A stretch of 64,000 bases of DNA from Leclercia sp. LSNIH1 (GTDB lineage Bacteria; Pseudomonadota; Gammaproteobacteria; Enterobacterales; Enterobacteriaceae): contig NZ_CP026171.1 in assembly GCF_002902985.1 (NCBI RefSeq), forward strand, positions 62,001 to 126,000, read 5' to 3'. Shown here piece by piece: positions 52,288-61,769 of the stretch. Made by a program: the position numbers and the translations under genes. Positions within the stretch are counted from its first letter, which is position 1; each line of letters starts with the position of its first letter. Below the pieces are notes generated by a model that was not told the DNA's origin, did no database searches, and saw nothing but the letters and a program-made list of their open reading frames with translations.

Positions 52288-52527
52288 CTTCAGTTCGTTC
52301 AAGGTACACATTGCGTCCCTCGCACTTCAGTAACTTGCGTGGATCTTTCGAATATAACGGAAGATATTGGCCGGCATTGCGTGTAACCGGTTCAGGAGTT
52401 CTCATCGTGACGGGAGAGCTAAATCGGTACGGCTGTTGTTCTCAGCTATAAGAACAACTGAGTATCTGACCAGCTGTCTGGTGCTGGCAGCAGCATGCAG
52501 TGCAATCGGTCAGGCTCAAAGGAACTG
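52288..52527. other. Intergenic stretch
   Basis: About 240 bases with no gene seen, leading to the operator-promoter at 52528. Confidence 0.5.
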
Positions 52528-52547
52528 ACCTGATGTCAGGTTATAAT
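52528..52547 (+). promoter_or_regulatory. Operator-promoter of the NAD(P)-binding protein gene
   Basis: The dyad ACCTGA-TG-TCAGGT (52528-52541) is followed immediately by TATAAT (52542-52547), so a protein bound there would block the promoter. AAGGAG precedes the GTG start at 52582. Confidence 0.65.
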
Positions 52548-52581
52548 TTCGGACACATCATAACCCCAGAAGGAGACAACT

Positions 52582-53241
52582 GTGGTTCATGTTTTCATTA
52601 TCGGTGGTGCAGGCAAAATCGGCCAGCGTCTGTGCAGGATCCTTTCAGGTAGGGGGCATGCTGTTCGTGCCCTCTACCGTAAGCCAGAGCAGCAGGCATT
52701 GCTAGGCGAGCTGGGTGCTGAGCCCGTCAGTGGGAGCCTGACAGAGCTGGATGCAGCTGCGCTGGCGATGCACTTTGCAGGTAGTGATACAGTGGTGTTT
52801 ACTGCCGGTGCCGGCGGTAAGGGGGGACAGGAGATGACCAATGCGGTCGACGGCGAAGGGCTGAAAAAGTCGGTAGCTGCCGCCCTCAGTGCCGGTGTGT
52901 CTCGCTTTCTGCTCGTTTCTGCATTCCCGGAGTCCGCACGGGGAGAAACCACTTCTGAATCATTCGAAAATTATATGCGTGTTAAAAAAATGGCCGATGT
53001 GGAACTAGCACAAAGCGAGCTTGACTGGGTGATCCTGCGCCCCGGCGCGCTGCAGGATAAGACTGGTACGGGTTATGTACGTGCCGGCCTGGCCATCCCG
53101 TATGGTAACGTGCCCCGTGATGACGTGGCGGCTACGCTGGCTGAACTCATTGAGCAACCTGCCGTCAGCCGCGTCATCATTGAGCTGACGTCTGGCGATG
53201 CTCCTGTCCGTGAAGCCATACAGAAGCTGGCGGGCCGATAA
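52582..53241 (+). CDS. NAD(P)-binding atypical short-chain dehydrogenase-like protein
   Basis: A 219-residue protein starting with a Rossmann motif (VFIIGGAGKIGQRLCRILSG) and ALYRKPEQ for NADP selection. The VLRPGALQDKTGTGYV segment is typical of NmrA/YwnB-like atypical SDR proteins. The Tyr-x-x-x-Lys catalytic pair is changed (YMRVKK). It may be a sensor or reductase. It starts with GTG preceded by AAGGAG. Confidence 0.88.
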   Translation: MVHVFIIGGAGKIGQRLCRILSGRGHAVRALYRKPEQQALLGELGAEPVSGSLTELDAAALAMHFAGSDTVVFTAGAGGKGGQEMTNAVDGEGLKKSVAAALSAGVSRFLLVSAFPESARGETTSESFENYMRVKKMADVELAQSELDWVILRPGALQDKTGTGYVRAGLAIPYGNVPRDDVAATLAELIEQPAVSRVIIELTSGDAPVREAIQKLAGR

Positions 53242-53282
53242 AAGGCAGCGCACGTACCAGCAGGCTGCAGGCCCCCAGGCGT

Positions 53283-53880
53283 TTACAATAAACTTTCCAG
53301 CCAGTCGGTAAACGCCCGTACTTTTCGGGAGAGATGGCGGTGCGGATACAGAAGTTACAGTTTGCGATTCGGGGACGTATTATCTGGCAGAACCTCTACC
53401 AACAGCCCGCGATCGAGATAAGGCTGCAAAAAAATATTCATGCCCTGTAGTATTCCCAGCCCCGCCAGGCCTGCTGCAATGTAGGCTTCTGAGTTATCCA
53501 CGACAAGCCTGCCTGGAAGTTCAATTTCGGTGGAGCCCTCTGACGTCCCGAATGTCCAGGGCATAACTTGTCTGTTGCTGCTGTTAATCCAGTTGACGGC
53601 CTGATGCTGCTGCAACTCGTCCATTGTTTCCGGGGTGCCGTGTTGATCAAGATACGCAGGACTGGCGCAGGTCGTCATTTTAACGGTTCCCACCTCCTTT
53701 GCGATATAGTCGCCATCGTCCAGCTCCCCCACCCTCAGTATGCAGTCCAGGCCATCATGCAGCATATTCCGTCGGCGGTCTGAGCTGCTCAGGATAATTT
53801 CAATTCCGGGATGCTGGCGATAAAAATCAGGCAGGTTGGGTATAACAAGTAAAGCCGCAAACGCGACAGGCATATCTATG
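53283..53880 (-). pseudogene. LysR-family regulator remnant
   Basis: On the minus strand the LysR effector domain is clear (IDMPVAFAALLVIPNLPDFY; RQHPGIEIILSSSDRRRNML; DGLDCILRVGELDDGDYIA). An in-frame TAA at 53355-53357 breaks it just before the normal end (LLYPHRHLSRKVRAFTDWLE, stop 53283-53285). The helix-turn-helix half is missing upstream of about 53880, where unrelated sequence begins. It probably once regulated the convergent gene at 52582. Confidence 0.8.
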
Positions 53881-54287
53881 AGCGAATAGCGGGCGTCAAA
53901 ATGATAGCGACAGGAAAGTTCTGCCATATTAAACATAACAACCCTTGGGCGCACCGCCGCAGGCGCCCTCAGCACGTTTCTGCGGCCTCCCGCCTGTTTC
54001 CGGCACCTTTCAAACGCCCCTGATGATTTCTGCGCGTCTGCATGGCTATGCAGTGAGATCTGCTCTCCACCGATTAGTGCATGCAGATTTTGGAAACGTC
54101 CAATTCTGGCACGAAGCGGTCACCCCGGCGGGGTGCAGTCCGCTGTCAGCGAAAACGGACATTGAGCCAATCAAATAATCTGTGCCAGAATTTGTCATTG
54201 AGGCTAGTACTTTCGAGTAGATCTATTTCCCGCCCGTACTCTTAAACTCATCTATCTCATCCTTCTACGACTTATTACCGGGAATAT
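53881..54287. other. Unassigned stretch
   Basis: About 400 bases at the broken edge of the LysR remnant. No gene is recognised. Confidence 0.4.
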
Positions 54288-54308
54288 AAAACCCCGCCGA
54301 AGCGGGTT
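54288..54308 (-). terminator. Terminator of the copper-binding-type protein gene
   Basis: AAACCCCGC-CGA-AGCGGGTTT forms a compact GC stem. On the minus strand it is followed by TTTTATA, 19 bases after the gene's stop. Confidence 0.78.
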
Positions 54309-54326
54309 TGGTAATTTGAGTTTTTC

Positions 54327-54653
54327 TCAGGCGGCCATCTTTCTGCATTGTTCGGCGCAGTGATGACAAGCGCTTGAGCAATCCTGACAATGGTCATGTT
54401 CATGCTTTCCACACTCGTCACCGCACTTCTGACAAACATCAGCGCAAAGACGGCAAAGATCCTGGGCAGACCCGCTATTTAGTGTCATGAATTGAGCTGC
54501 AAGACGGCAGATATTTGCACACTGCATATCCAGTTTTATGCACTCGCGCATCATCTCCAGATTCTCTTCGTCGAGACACGAAGCCGCACAGTTATCACAT
54601 GCCGTTGCACATAGATAACAGGCTTCGATGCATTTTTTGTATTCGTCTAACAT
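54327..54653 (-). CDS. Cys-rich four-helix-bundle copper-binding-type protein (DUF326/Csp-like)
   Basis: A 108-residue protein with about 19 Cys residues in CxxxC and CxxC spacings along helices (CIEACYLCATACDNCAASC; CRLCADVCQKCGDEC; CQDCSSACHHCAEQC), plus His residues near the C-terminus. This is the layout of four-helix copper-storage-like (Csp/DUF326) proteins that bind many Cu(I) ions inside the bundle. There is no signal peptide, so a cytosolic location is likely. It may serve copper or other soft-metal tolerance. Confidence 0.88.
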   Translation of the reverse strand: MLDEYKKCIEACYLCATACDNCAASCLDEENLEMMRECIKLDMQCANICRLAAQFMTLNSGSAQDLCRLCADVCQKCGDECGKHEHDHCQDCSSACHHCAEQCRKMAA

Positions 54654-54659
54654 AATTTC

Positions 54660-55084
54660 TCCTTAGCTAAGGTTACGTATTAAGCATGGAAGAGATAACT
54701 GATTATTCAAATTTTGAATTAGTTAATTACCTTTTCAGCATTTCATATCATTGATTCAAAGTGCATCTCTAGGGTTACCTAATTCACCTATGTCTACTTC
54801 TGGCACAATGCAGAAATGAGATAGATTTACTTTATCCGCTTCTCGCTCAAAGCTGTCCGTAATCCCTTGCCTGCTTAAAAAAACCGGATTAACGTGTGAT
54901 GTTTTTACGTTTTCCAGGCAGCCTTCATCGGTAAGTACCTGTCTTACAGACTTCAATGCACTTAGTTAAGAAACATCCTAATCGTCCTTTCGCCGATCGC
55001 GAGATCTGTTATGGCAGCTAAACTCGATTGATACCCCAATCCGCGGGGCAGCATTTCCTTTCCGCACGCAAGAAGGAGAAGATC
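54660..55084. other. Unassigned stretch upstream of the zinc dehydrogenase
   Basis: About 425 bases. A 66-codon minus-strand frame (54756-54956) gives no recognisable protein. The promoters of the flanking divergent genes should lie here. Confidence 0.4.
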
Positions 55085-56218
55085 ATGAAAGCAGTAATTT
55101 ACAACGGTCCTTATGATGTAAAAGTAAAAGACGTACCGGATGCGAAAATTGTCCGCCCCACGGATGTACTCGTCCGCATCACCACCACCAACATTTGTGG
55201 GTCGGACTTGCACATGTATGAGGGCCGGACCAGCTTTGAACAGGGACGGATTCTGGGTCACGAAAACCTGGGTGAAGTGGTCGAAATTGGCTCAGGCGTT
55301 GAACGTATTAAGGTGGGCGACTATGTTTGTCTGCCGTTTAACGTGGGATGTGGTTTTTGCGAAAACTGTGAAAAAGGTCTGACCGGCTTTTGTCTCACTA
55401 CCAATCCGGGTACGGCAGGCGCAGCTTATGGTTTTGCTGAAATGGGTCCCTGGGAGGGAGGTCAGGCGGAACTTCTTCGGGTGCCATTTGCCGACTTTAA
55501 CTGCCTTGTTCTTCCCCCTGATGCGGCAGAAAAAGAAGATGATTATGTGATGCTCTCTGACATTTTTCCTACCGGCTGGCATGCAACAGAACTTGCCGGA
55601 TTGAAGCCTGGTGAAAGCGTGGCCATTTATGGCGCGGGGCCGGTCGGTTTGATGGCAGCTCATTCGGCGATCATTAAAGGTGCTTCACAGGTGTTTGTGG
55701 TTGATACGCACACAGACCGGTTGGCTCTGGCTGAAAAAATGGGGGCGACGGGCATCAATGCTACTGGCGATGAAGCTGTACAAAAAATTCTCGACCTGAC
55801 GGATGGACGCGGTACGGATTGTGGCTGCGAATGTGTTGGCTATCAGTGCTGTAACAAACATGGCCATGAAGATAACTCTGTTACCATGAACAGTCTTGTT
55901 GCGTCGACGAAAGCAACCGGGGGAATTGGTGTGGTTGGCGTCTTTATTCCTCAGGATCCGGGGGCTGAATCGGAGCTTGCCAGAGAGGGTAAGATGCCAT
56001 TTGATTTTGGGAGTTTCTGGTTTAAAGGACAGGCAATCCGTACCGGCCAGGCGAACGTTAAGGCCTATAACCGTCAGCTGTCTCGCCTCATCCATCACGA
56101 TAAAGCCAGTCCGGGCAAAATAATTTCTCATCGTCTTTCGCTTGAAGAGGCTCCTGCCGGATATAAGCACTTCGATGAGCGGGATGAAGGATGGACGAAG
56201 GTTATCCTTAAGCCTTAA
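55085..56218 (+). CDS. Zinc-dependent formaldehyde-dehydrogenase-like enzyme (glutathione-independent type)
   Basis: A 377-residue medium-chain dehydrogenase. The catalytic zinc site is seen in NICGSDLHMYEG and GHENLGEVVEIGSG, the structural zinc Cys set in VGCGFCENCEKGLTGFC, and the NAD-binding loop in VAIYGAGPVGLMAAHSAI. Insertions such as CECVGYQCCNKHGHED are typical of the glutathione-independent formaldehyde/aldehyde dismutase branch. The ATG at 55085 has AAGGAG upstream. It probably oxidises formaldehyde or related aldehydes. Confidence 0.92.
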   Translation: MKAVIYNGPYDVKVKDVPDAKIVRPTDVLVRITTTNICGSDLHMYEGRTSFEQGRILGHENLGEVVEIGSGVERIKVGDYVCLPFNVGCGFCENCEKGLTGFCLTTNPGTAGAAYGFAEMGPWEGGQAELLRVPFADFNCLVLPPDAAEKEDDYVMLSDIFPTGWHATELAGLKPGESVAIYGAGPVGLMAAHSAIIKGASQVFVVDTHTDRLALAEKMGATGINATGDEAVQKILDLTDGRGTDCGCECVGYQCCNKHGHEDNSVTMNSLVASTKATGGIGVVGVFIPQDPGAESELAREGKMPFDFGSFWFKGQAIRTGQANVKAYNRQLSRLIHHDKASPGKIISHRLSLEEAPAGYKHFDERDEGWTKVILKP

Positions 56219-56796
56219 ATAGAGTTATCCGGTATGAGAAAGCAAAAACCGGGAAAGAATGTATGACTTTTGACAGGGTGCAATAAAATATCCTGTCAGG
56301 GCGTTATTATTCATACTTTCAGCTGCCAGGCGCTTCCATATCCAGACTTGTTCCCTGATTTTGCCGACGAGATAGCAAAATTAATACATTCAGGAGGAGG
56401 CATCTGCGGTTGATCTGTTCCGTATTTATTAACGCCCTGTGCTGTAAGTATTGTCTGCCTCTACCACATAGCAGACATGTGCGCAGGAACGGTCCGCTAT
56501 GAGCGAAAAGCGGACTTCCGGTCCTTGCGCAAACTCCCGTTCCGAGAAGTTGCAGTTCACAAATCACCTGTTAAAGAAGGTATGGTAGCCCACAGCATTA
56601 ATTTTGCTTCCATCTTCAGTCAGACTGGCCGGTACCGGCTTCCGATAAGTTTCGTCGGCTGAGGCCCGCTAAAGTAGAGAGGTCAAAAAATAACCTTGAC
56701 GTACAATAATTTTCGATATCCAAACTGACCCCTAATTAGGTGGACACCTGATGACTGACTTAAAATTTCTATCACGCCAGCGTTACACATCCGCAG
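56219..56796. other. Unassigned stretch
   Basis: About 580 bases without a recognisable gene, ending at an IS66-type remnant. Confidence 0.4.
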
Positions 56797-57092
56797 TCGC
56801 ATCTTGCGGGGTTCAGCGGGGTGTTGCAGGCGGACGTGCACGTGCGGACGCCCTCTGACACCACGACCGAAGCGCTGTGCCGTATCGGCGAGCTGTATGG
56901 CATCGAGGCGGGCATCCGGGGCAAAAGCGCGGCGGAACGGCTGGCCATTCGGCAGGAAAAAGCGGTACCGCTGCTGACCGCGCTGGAGGGCTGGCTGCGT
57001 GAAAAGCAGAAAACGCTGTCACGGCACTCGGAGCTGTCGAAGGCGTTCGCGTACGCGCTGAACCAGTGGGATGCGCTGAAATTATACCTGCG
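56797..57092 (+). pseudogene. IS66-family transposase remnant
   Basis: The frame reads SHLAGFSGVLQAD, then jumps to VHVRTPSDTTTEALCRIGEL and continues with KSAAERLAIRQEKAVPLLTA and SELSKAFAYALNQWDALKLY. This is the IS66 TnpC C-terminal region with an internal deletion between GVLQAD and VHVRTP. The C-terminal catalytic part is also missing. There are no terminal repeats in view. Confidence 0.82.
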
Positions 57093-57158
57093 GGAGATTA
57101 CTGATACAGAACACGCCGGGAATGTGCCGCCATTGACGCAATGACGACACAGCCCTTT

Positions 57159-59810
57159 TTAACCGTTCCGTGAGAGTTCCCTGGCAATATACTGTGCGGT
57201 ACGGCTTTCTTTGACCTGCGATACCTGTTCGGGAGTTCCTGCGGCAACCAGGCGTCCTCCCTCATGTCCCGCTCCAGGACCGATGTCGATAACCTGGTCT
57301 GCCTGAGTAACCGCCCGCATATCGTGTTCAATCATTATCACCGTATTTTCTGCATCAACAAGCCGCTGCAGCTGCACAAGGAGGCGGTCGGCGTCTGAAG
57401 CATGCAGGCCGGTTGTCGGTTCATCTAGGATATACAACGTGTGGCCACGTTGGCTACGTTGTAGTTCGGTTGCCAGCTTGATCCTTTGCGCCTCCCCTCC
57501 GGATAACTCGGTTGCTGGTTGTCCCAGACGCAGGTAGCCCAGACCAATTTCACTCAGCAGACGGAGGGGACGAGCCACTGGTTCTTCAGTCGCAAAGAAC
57601 TGACTGGCTTCATCCACCGTCATATGCAGGACCTCCGCGATATTTTTGTCCTGCCAGCAGATCCTGAGAGTATCCCGGTTATACCGCGCGCCATGGCAGG
57701 TCGGGCACGGTGCATACACGCTCGGCATAAACAACAGCTCCACGCTGACGAATCCTTCACCTTCACAGGTTGCACAGCGGCCTTTTGCCACATTGAAAGA
57801 GAATTGACCCGCATCGTAATGATGGAGTTTGGCGTCAGTCGTTCCGGCAAAGAGCTTACGAACAGGATCAAACAACCCGGTATATGTCGCCAGGTTTGAA
57901 CGGGGGGTCCTGCCTATCGGTTTCTGGTCAACCTGAACCAGACGCTTTACCAGTCCGGTATCACCGGTCAGGGTACCGTACGTTTTCTCCGTTACGGATG
58001 GCCCCTCAGCGTCGCTGGCTTCGGAAAGCACGTCTTCTGGCTCACCGCCAAGTGAAGAAAGCACCAGTTCCGGTAAGGCCTGGGCAATCAGACTGGATTT
58101 ACCGGAGCCAGAGACTCCCGTCACGGCTGTCAGCACACCCAGAGGAATATCAACATCGATCCACTTAAGATTGTGGCGATGGATCCCCTGCAGTTTCAGC
58201 CACCCGGATGGGATACGGGCAAAAGATTGTGGTGGCCGGACTTCATCAAATAAATAACGCGCGGTACGAGATTGGGTGACGGCTTTCAGATCTTCAGGAA
58301 TACCACTGTAGAGAACATGTCCTCCCTGTTCACCAGCCGACGGTCCCACATCAACAAGCCATTGCGCCCGTCGCATCAGGTTAAGATCATGTTCAACGAC
58401 AAACACCGAGTTGCCGGCATCACGAAGGTTCTCAAGCGCATCGTAAAGCGCTTTACTGTCTGAGGGGTGCAGACCCGCAGACGGTTCATCAAGAACATAG
58501 ACCACACCAAACAGCATCGAACTGAGTTGCGTGGCAAGACGCAGTCGCTGAAGCTCTCCTGCAGATAGAGTTGGGGTTGCTCTGTCCAGCGTAAGATAAC
58601 CCAGCCCCAGCTTCTGCAACTGATACAACCGGGCCATGACACCACCGGTCAGCCGTTGTGCCGCCAGTCGTTTCTCTTCCGATAACGCCGATGTCCGGCA
58701 GACATCGGCGTTATCGGAATGGACCGCTTTTCCGGATGCAGCACGCTCTGTCAGATCCCGACGGGTGATATCCCTGTCGGCATCTGCGCCGGCGTGGTGG
58801 GCACTGAAATCCCCCCGGGAGATTGGAAGGAGCAATTCCGCCAGCTGGTCTAAGGGCATCTGCATAAATTCACCAATGTCCACACCGGCAAAGGTGACGG
58901 ACAATGATTCTGACTTCAGTCTTTTCCCGTGACAGACCGGACACAGCTTGCCTTCCATAAAACGGGAGACTCGTTTTCTCATCAACGCGCTTTGCGTGCT
59001 GGCGAAGGTATGTAGCACATAACGACGTGCCCCGGTGAAGGTCCCCATATAACCCGGCGTCATTTTTTTCCTGACGGCTTCGCGCGTATCTTCCGGACTC
59101 AGTCCCGGGAAAACCGGTACAGTGGGGGTGTCTTCGGTAAAAAGGATCCACTGACGGTCTTCCGCTGGCAGATTTTTCCAGGGAGTGTCGATGTCATACC
59201 CCAGCGTCACCAGAATATCCCGCAGATTCTGTCCGTGCCAGGCCGGGGGCCAGGAAGCAATAGCCTTTTCACGGATACTAAGTGAGGGATCGGGCACCAT
59301 CAGTGTTTCAGTTACCTCATAGATATGGCCCAGACCATGGCAAGAAGGGCATGCCCCCTGCGGCGTGTTGGGAGAAAAATCCTCGGCATACAGCATCGGT
59401 TGTCCGGCAGGATAAGCGCCCGCCCGTGAGTACATCATTCGCACCAGACTGGATAAGGTGGTCACGCTGCCGACAGAGGAGCGCGCGTTACTGGCACCGC
59501 GTTGTTGCTGAAGCGCAACGGCTGGCGGCAGTCCGTCAATGGCATCCACATCCGGAACCCCGACCTGATCAATGAGGCGACGAGCGTAGGGGGCAACCGA
59601 TTCAAAGTAGCGCCGTTGCGCCTCAGCATAAATGGTGCCAAAGGCCAGTGAAGACTTACCCGAGCCTGACACACCCGAAAAAACAACCAATGCGTTGCGC
59701 GGAATGGAAACATCCACCTCTTTAAGGTTGTTCTCGCGAGCACCGCGAATCACAACTGAATTGTTGTCGTCAGTCAGGATGGGATGATAACCGAAAAGTT
59801 TCTTTGCCAT
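57159..59810 (-). CDS. UvrA-like ABC ATPase
   Basis: An 883-residue protein with two ABC modules. Walker A motifs lie in [16 protein letters not shown] (near residue 45) and [16 protein letters not shown] (near 580). Signature/Walker B pairs are [17 protein letters not shown] with [15 protein letters not shown], and [16 protein letters not shown] with [15 protein letters not shown]. Zinc fingers are [15 protein letters not shown] and CATCEGEGF with CPTCHG. It is shorter than chromosomal UvrA and resembles UvrA2-type proteins linked to DNA-drug tolerance. The start at [10 protein letters not shown] has AGGA six bases upstream. Confidence 0.92.
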   Translation of the reverse strand: MAKKLFGYHPILTDDNNSVVIRGARENNLKEVDVSIPRNALVVFSGVSGSGKSSLAFGTIYAEAQRRYFESVAPYARRLIDQVGVPDVDAIDGLPPAVALQQQRGASNARSSVGSVTTLSSLVRMMYSRAGAYPAGQPMLYAEDFSPNTPQGACPSCHGLGHIYEVTETLMVPDPSLSIREKAIASWPPAWHGQNLRDILVTLGYDIDTPWKNLPAEDRQWILFTEDTPTVPVFPGLSPEDTREAVRKKMTPGYMGTFTGARRYVLHTFASTQSALMRKRVSRFMEGKLCPVCHGKRLKSESLSVTFAGVDIGEFMQMPLDQLAELLLPISRGDFSAHHAGADADRDITRRDLTERAASGKAVHSDNADVCRTSALSEEKRLAAQRLTGGVMARLYQLQKLGLGYLTLDRATPTLSAGELQRLRLATQLSSMLFGVVYVLDEPSAGLHPSDSKALYDALENLRDAGNSVFVVEHDLNLMRRAQWLVDVGPSAGEQGGHVLYSGIPEDLKAVTQSRTARYLFDEVRPPQSFARIPSGWLKLQGIHRHNLKWIDVDIPLGVLTAVTGVSGSGKSSLIAQALPELVLSSLGGEPEDVLSEASDAEGPSVTEKTYGTLTGDTGLVKRLVQVDQKPIGRTPRSNLATYTGLFDPVRKLFAGTTDAKLHHYDAGQFSFNVAKGRCATCEGEGFVSVELLFMPSVYAPCPTCHGARYNRDTLRICWQDKNIAEVLHMTVDEASQFFATEEPVARPLRLLSEIGLGYLRLGQPATELSGGEAQRIKLATELQRSQRGHTLYILDEPTTGLHASDADRLLVQLQRLVDAENTVIMIEHDMRAVTQADQVIDIGPGAGHEGGRLVAAGTPEQVSQVKESRTAQYIARELSRNG
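58679..58717. repeat. Perfect 17-bp inverted repeat inside the uvrA-like gene
   Basis: CCGATAACGCCGATGTC and its exact reverse complement are separated by five bases (CGGCA). It lies in the linker coding region ([14 protein letters not shown]) before the first ABC signature motif. A perfect stem of this length inside a coding region is unusual. Confidence 0.9.
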
Positions 59811-59959
59811 AGAATTTCCTGTGCTAGGTGTGTCCGCTCTTAATAAGGCCACCTCTTGTGACGGTATCTGGTGTGCCGGACCGCTCGATCAGAAAGCCCG
59901 TCGAAAAAAGCGTTTGTGTGACTGGAAACAGATTGCTGAAGCTGGGCCCGGTGGTACCA

Positions 59960-60180
59960 TGTGGGACACCGCTGAAGTTTCAGCGGTACCCTGCGGATCC
60001 GCCTTCTGTATGAGAACTGGCTGGCGGCGTACCCGGGACCGGAGATTTGGCTCCCGTGATAATGCGGGCTCCCCGGTACGCGACGCTGTGGTTCCAGACC
60101 CAGCTGATGGCGACACTCAGGCGGTTTCGGGTACCAATTAAAAAATACAGATGAATAATGCACGTGATTTCATATGTCAT
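59960..60180 (-). pseudogene. C-terminal remnant of a type II NADH dehydrogenase-like flavoprotein
   Basis: On the minus strand HLYFLIGTRNRLSVAISWVW and VAYRGARIITG resemble the membrane-anchoring C-terminal end of NDH-2 type FAD-dependent oxidoreductases. Nothing upstream in this frame supports the rest of the protein, so only a fragment remains. Confidence 0.5.
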
Positions 60181-60228
60181 TTCCTTTCATTACAGTTTTA
60201 GACCCCATCAGACATCTGCCTGGCAGAG

Positions 60229-60367
60229 TTAACGGAGATAGGAGCGGACTATCGAAATGGTGTCGTCGATTGACCTCTTCTGCGACTCATTTCGTTTGCC
60301 CGTATCGGGGAATTCCTCCCGAAGATAGCTTTCCAGAACAACCGCCATCAGGTCGTTAACGGCTCCC
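60229..60367 (-). pseudogene. 3' end of an unknown gene, cut by the IS element
   Basis: The minus-strand frame AVNDLMAVVLESYLREEFPD and KRSIDDTISIVRSYLR, stopping at 60229, looks like a natural helical C-terminus. Its upstream part is replaced by the IS left end at 60368. The family is not recognised. Confidence 0.45.
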
Positions 60368-60426
60368 TGGACTGACCCCGCCCCGGTAGACGATCCTGCC
60401 CTATAGTTTGAGTATAGGAGGAGCGT

Positions 60427-60711
60427 ATGGGCACACCACGATTTACACCTGAATTTAAGGAAGAAGCCGTCCGTCAGATAACGGAACGCGGTTATTCCGT
60501 CGCCTAAGTATCTGAGCGTCTGGGCGTCTCTGCACACCGCCTCTACAAGTGGCTACGGGCTATCAAACCTGATAACAGCGAGCAGCATGCCCGGGATTTA
60601 CTGGAAGCTAAAAGCGAGATCCTGAAACTCCGGGCGCAGCTAAAACGCACCGAAGAAGAACGGGATATCCTGAAAAAGGCCGCGCGGTACTTTGCAAAGG
60701 AGCCCGACTGA
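60427..60711 (+). pseudogene. IS3-family OrfA with an in-frame stop
   Basis: The frame reads MGTPRFTPEFKEEAVRQITE and RGYSVA, then TAA at 60505-60507, then resumes as VSERLGVSAHRLYKWLRAIK with a leucine-zipper helix to the stop at 60709. GAA to TAA at the expected Glu (AEVSERLG) is a one-base change. OrfA is therefore inactive unless read through. Confidence 0.88.
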
Positions 60712-61769
60712 AGTACCGCTTTATCAATGAGCACCGAACTGTATGGGGTGTGATGACGATGTGTCGGGTACTGAATGTCGCCCGGGCCGGGTTCTATGCG
60801 TGGCTGCATAACCCTGTCTCGGCGCGTGATAAAGATAACCAGCGCCTGCTGATGCTTATCCGCGACTCATATTCCCTGAGCGGAGGCGTATACGGTTACC
60901 GGCGGGTTCATGGCGATCTGAACGAAATCGGGGAAACCTGTGGTAGAAACCGGGTGGGTCGGATCATGCAACTGGACCGGATTAAAGCTGTGCGCGGCTA
61001 TAAAGCGCCACGTCGTATCGCTGGCAGGCCTTCAGTCGTTGCTCCTAATCTCGTGCAGCGGCAGTTCACCGTTGTCCGGGCCACCCAGGTCTGGGTCACC
61101 GATATTACTTATAGTGTGCCCGGAGTTCAGGGCGGGCATGGATGCTTAAATGAACCGCGAGTCTGTCTGGAATATTGAACCGGTAACTCACGATGAGAAA
61201 CCCAACAATCCCACCGGGTGTGACGGTGGAGAACCTGAGCGGCAGTGACCTGCGGCATGCCCGCAGGGTGATGTAACCCGCTGACAACGGGGATTGAGGC
61301 GAGATCACTAAGCCGAGATGATCCTCAAGGTTAAGTACTGAAAGGCTGAAGAACATGAACCCGTTAATCCGCCTCTGTGGGTTGAAAACGTCACCACGGC
61401 CTACGTGATCTGACAGGCCGTGCAGGAGGAACTGGCAGTGATACGTAAGCACTGCCGGTCGAAGGTGTTTTGACATGTATGCGAAACACCGGGGCAGCAG
61501 CGTCTATCACGCTTGCGATGCTGACTTCTGCCAACTTGCGGCAAGCAAGGATAAAGAGTGCGACGGGCAGCCTCCTCAGTATGCCTGAGTCCAGGCAGGT
61601 AAACCGGGGAAGGTCAGCGACGGATGTTAAGGGGGCATGGCTCCGATGACGCGCTGGCTGGCGGAGCTTCCGTAGTAGTCCGCGATGGGGAAAGCCCATT
61701 ACATGGCGAAGGGAAGCAGTTTGAATGTGTTTGCGACGTGAATTAACTGACCTAACGAGGTGAAGACCT

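Noticed and set aside
54756-54956. A 66-codon minus-strand frame upstream of the zinc dehydrogenase
   Set aside because: No recognisable domain or ribosome-binding site. It may be a remnant, but this cannot be supported.
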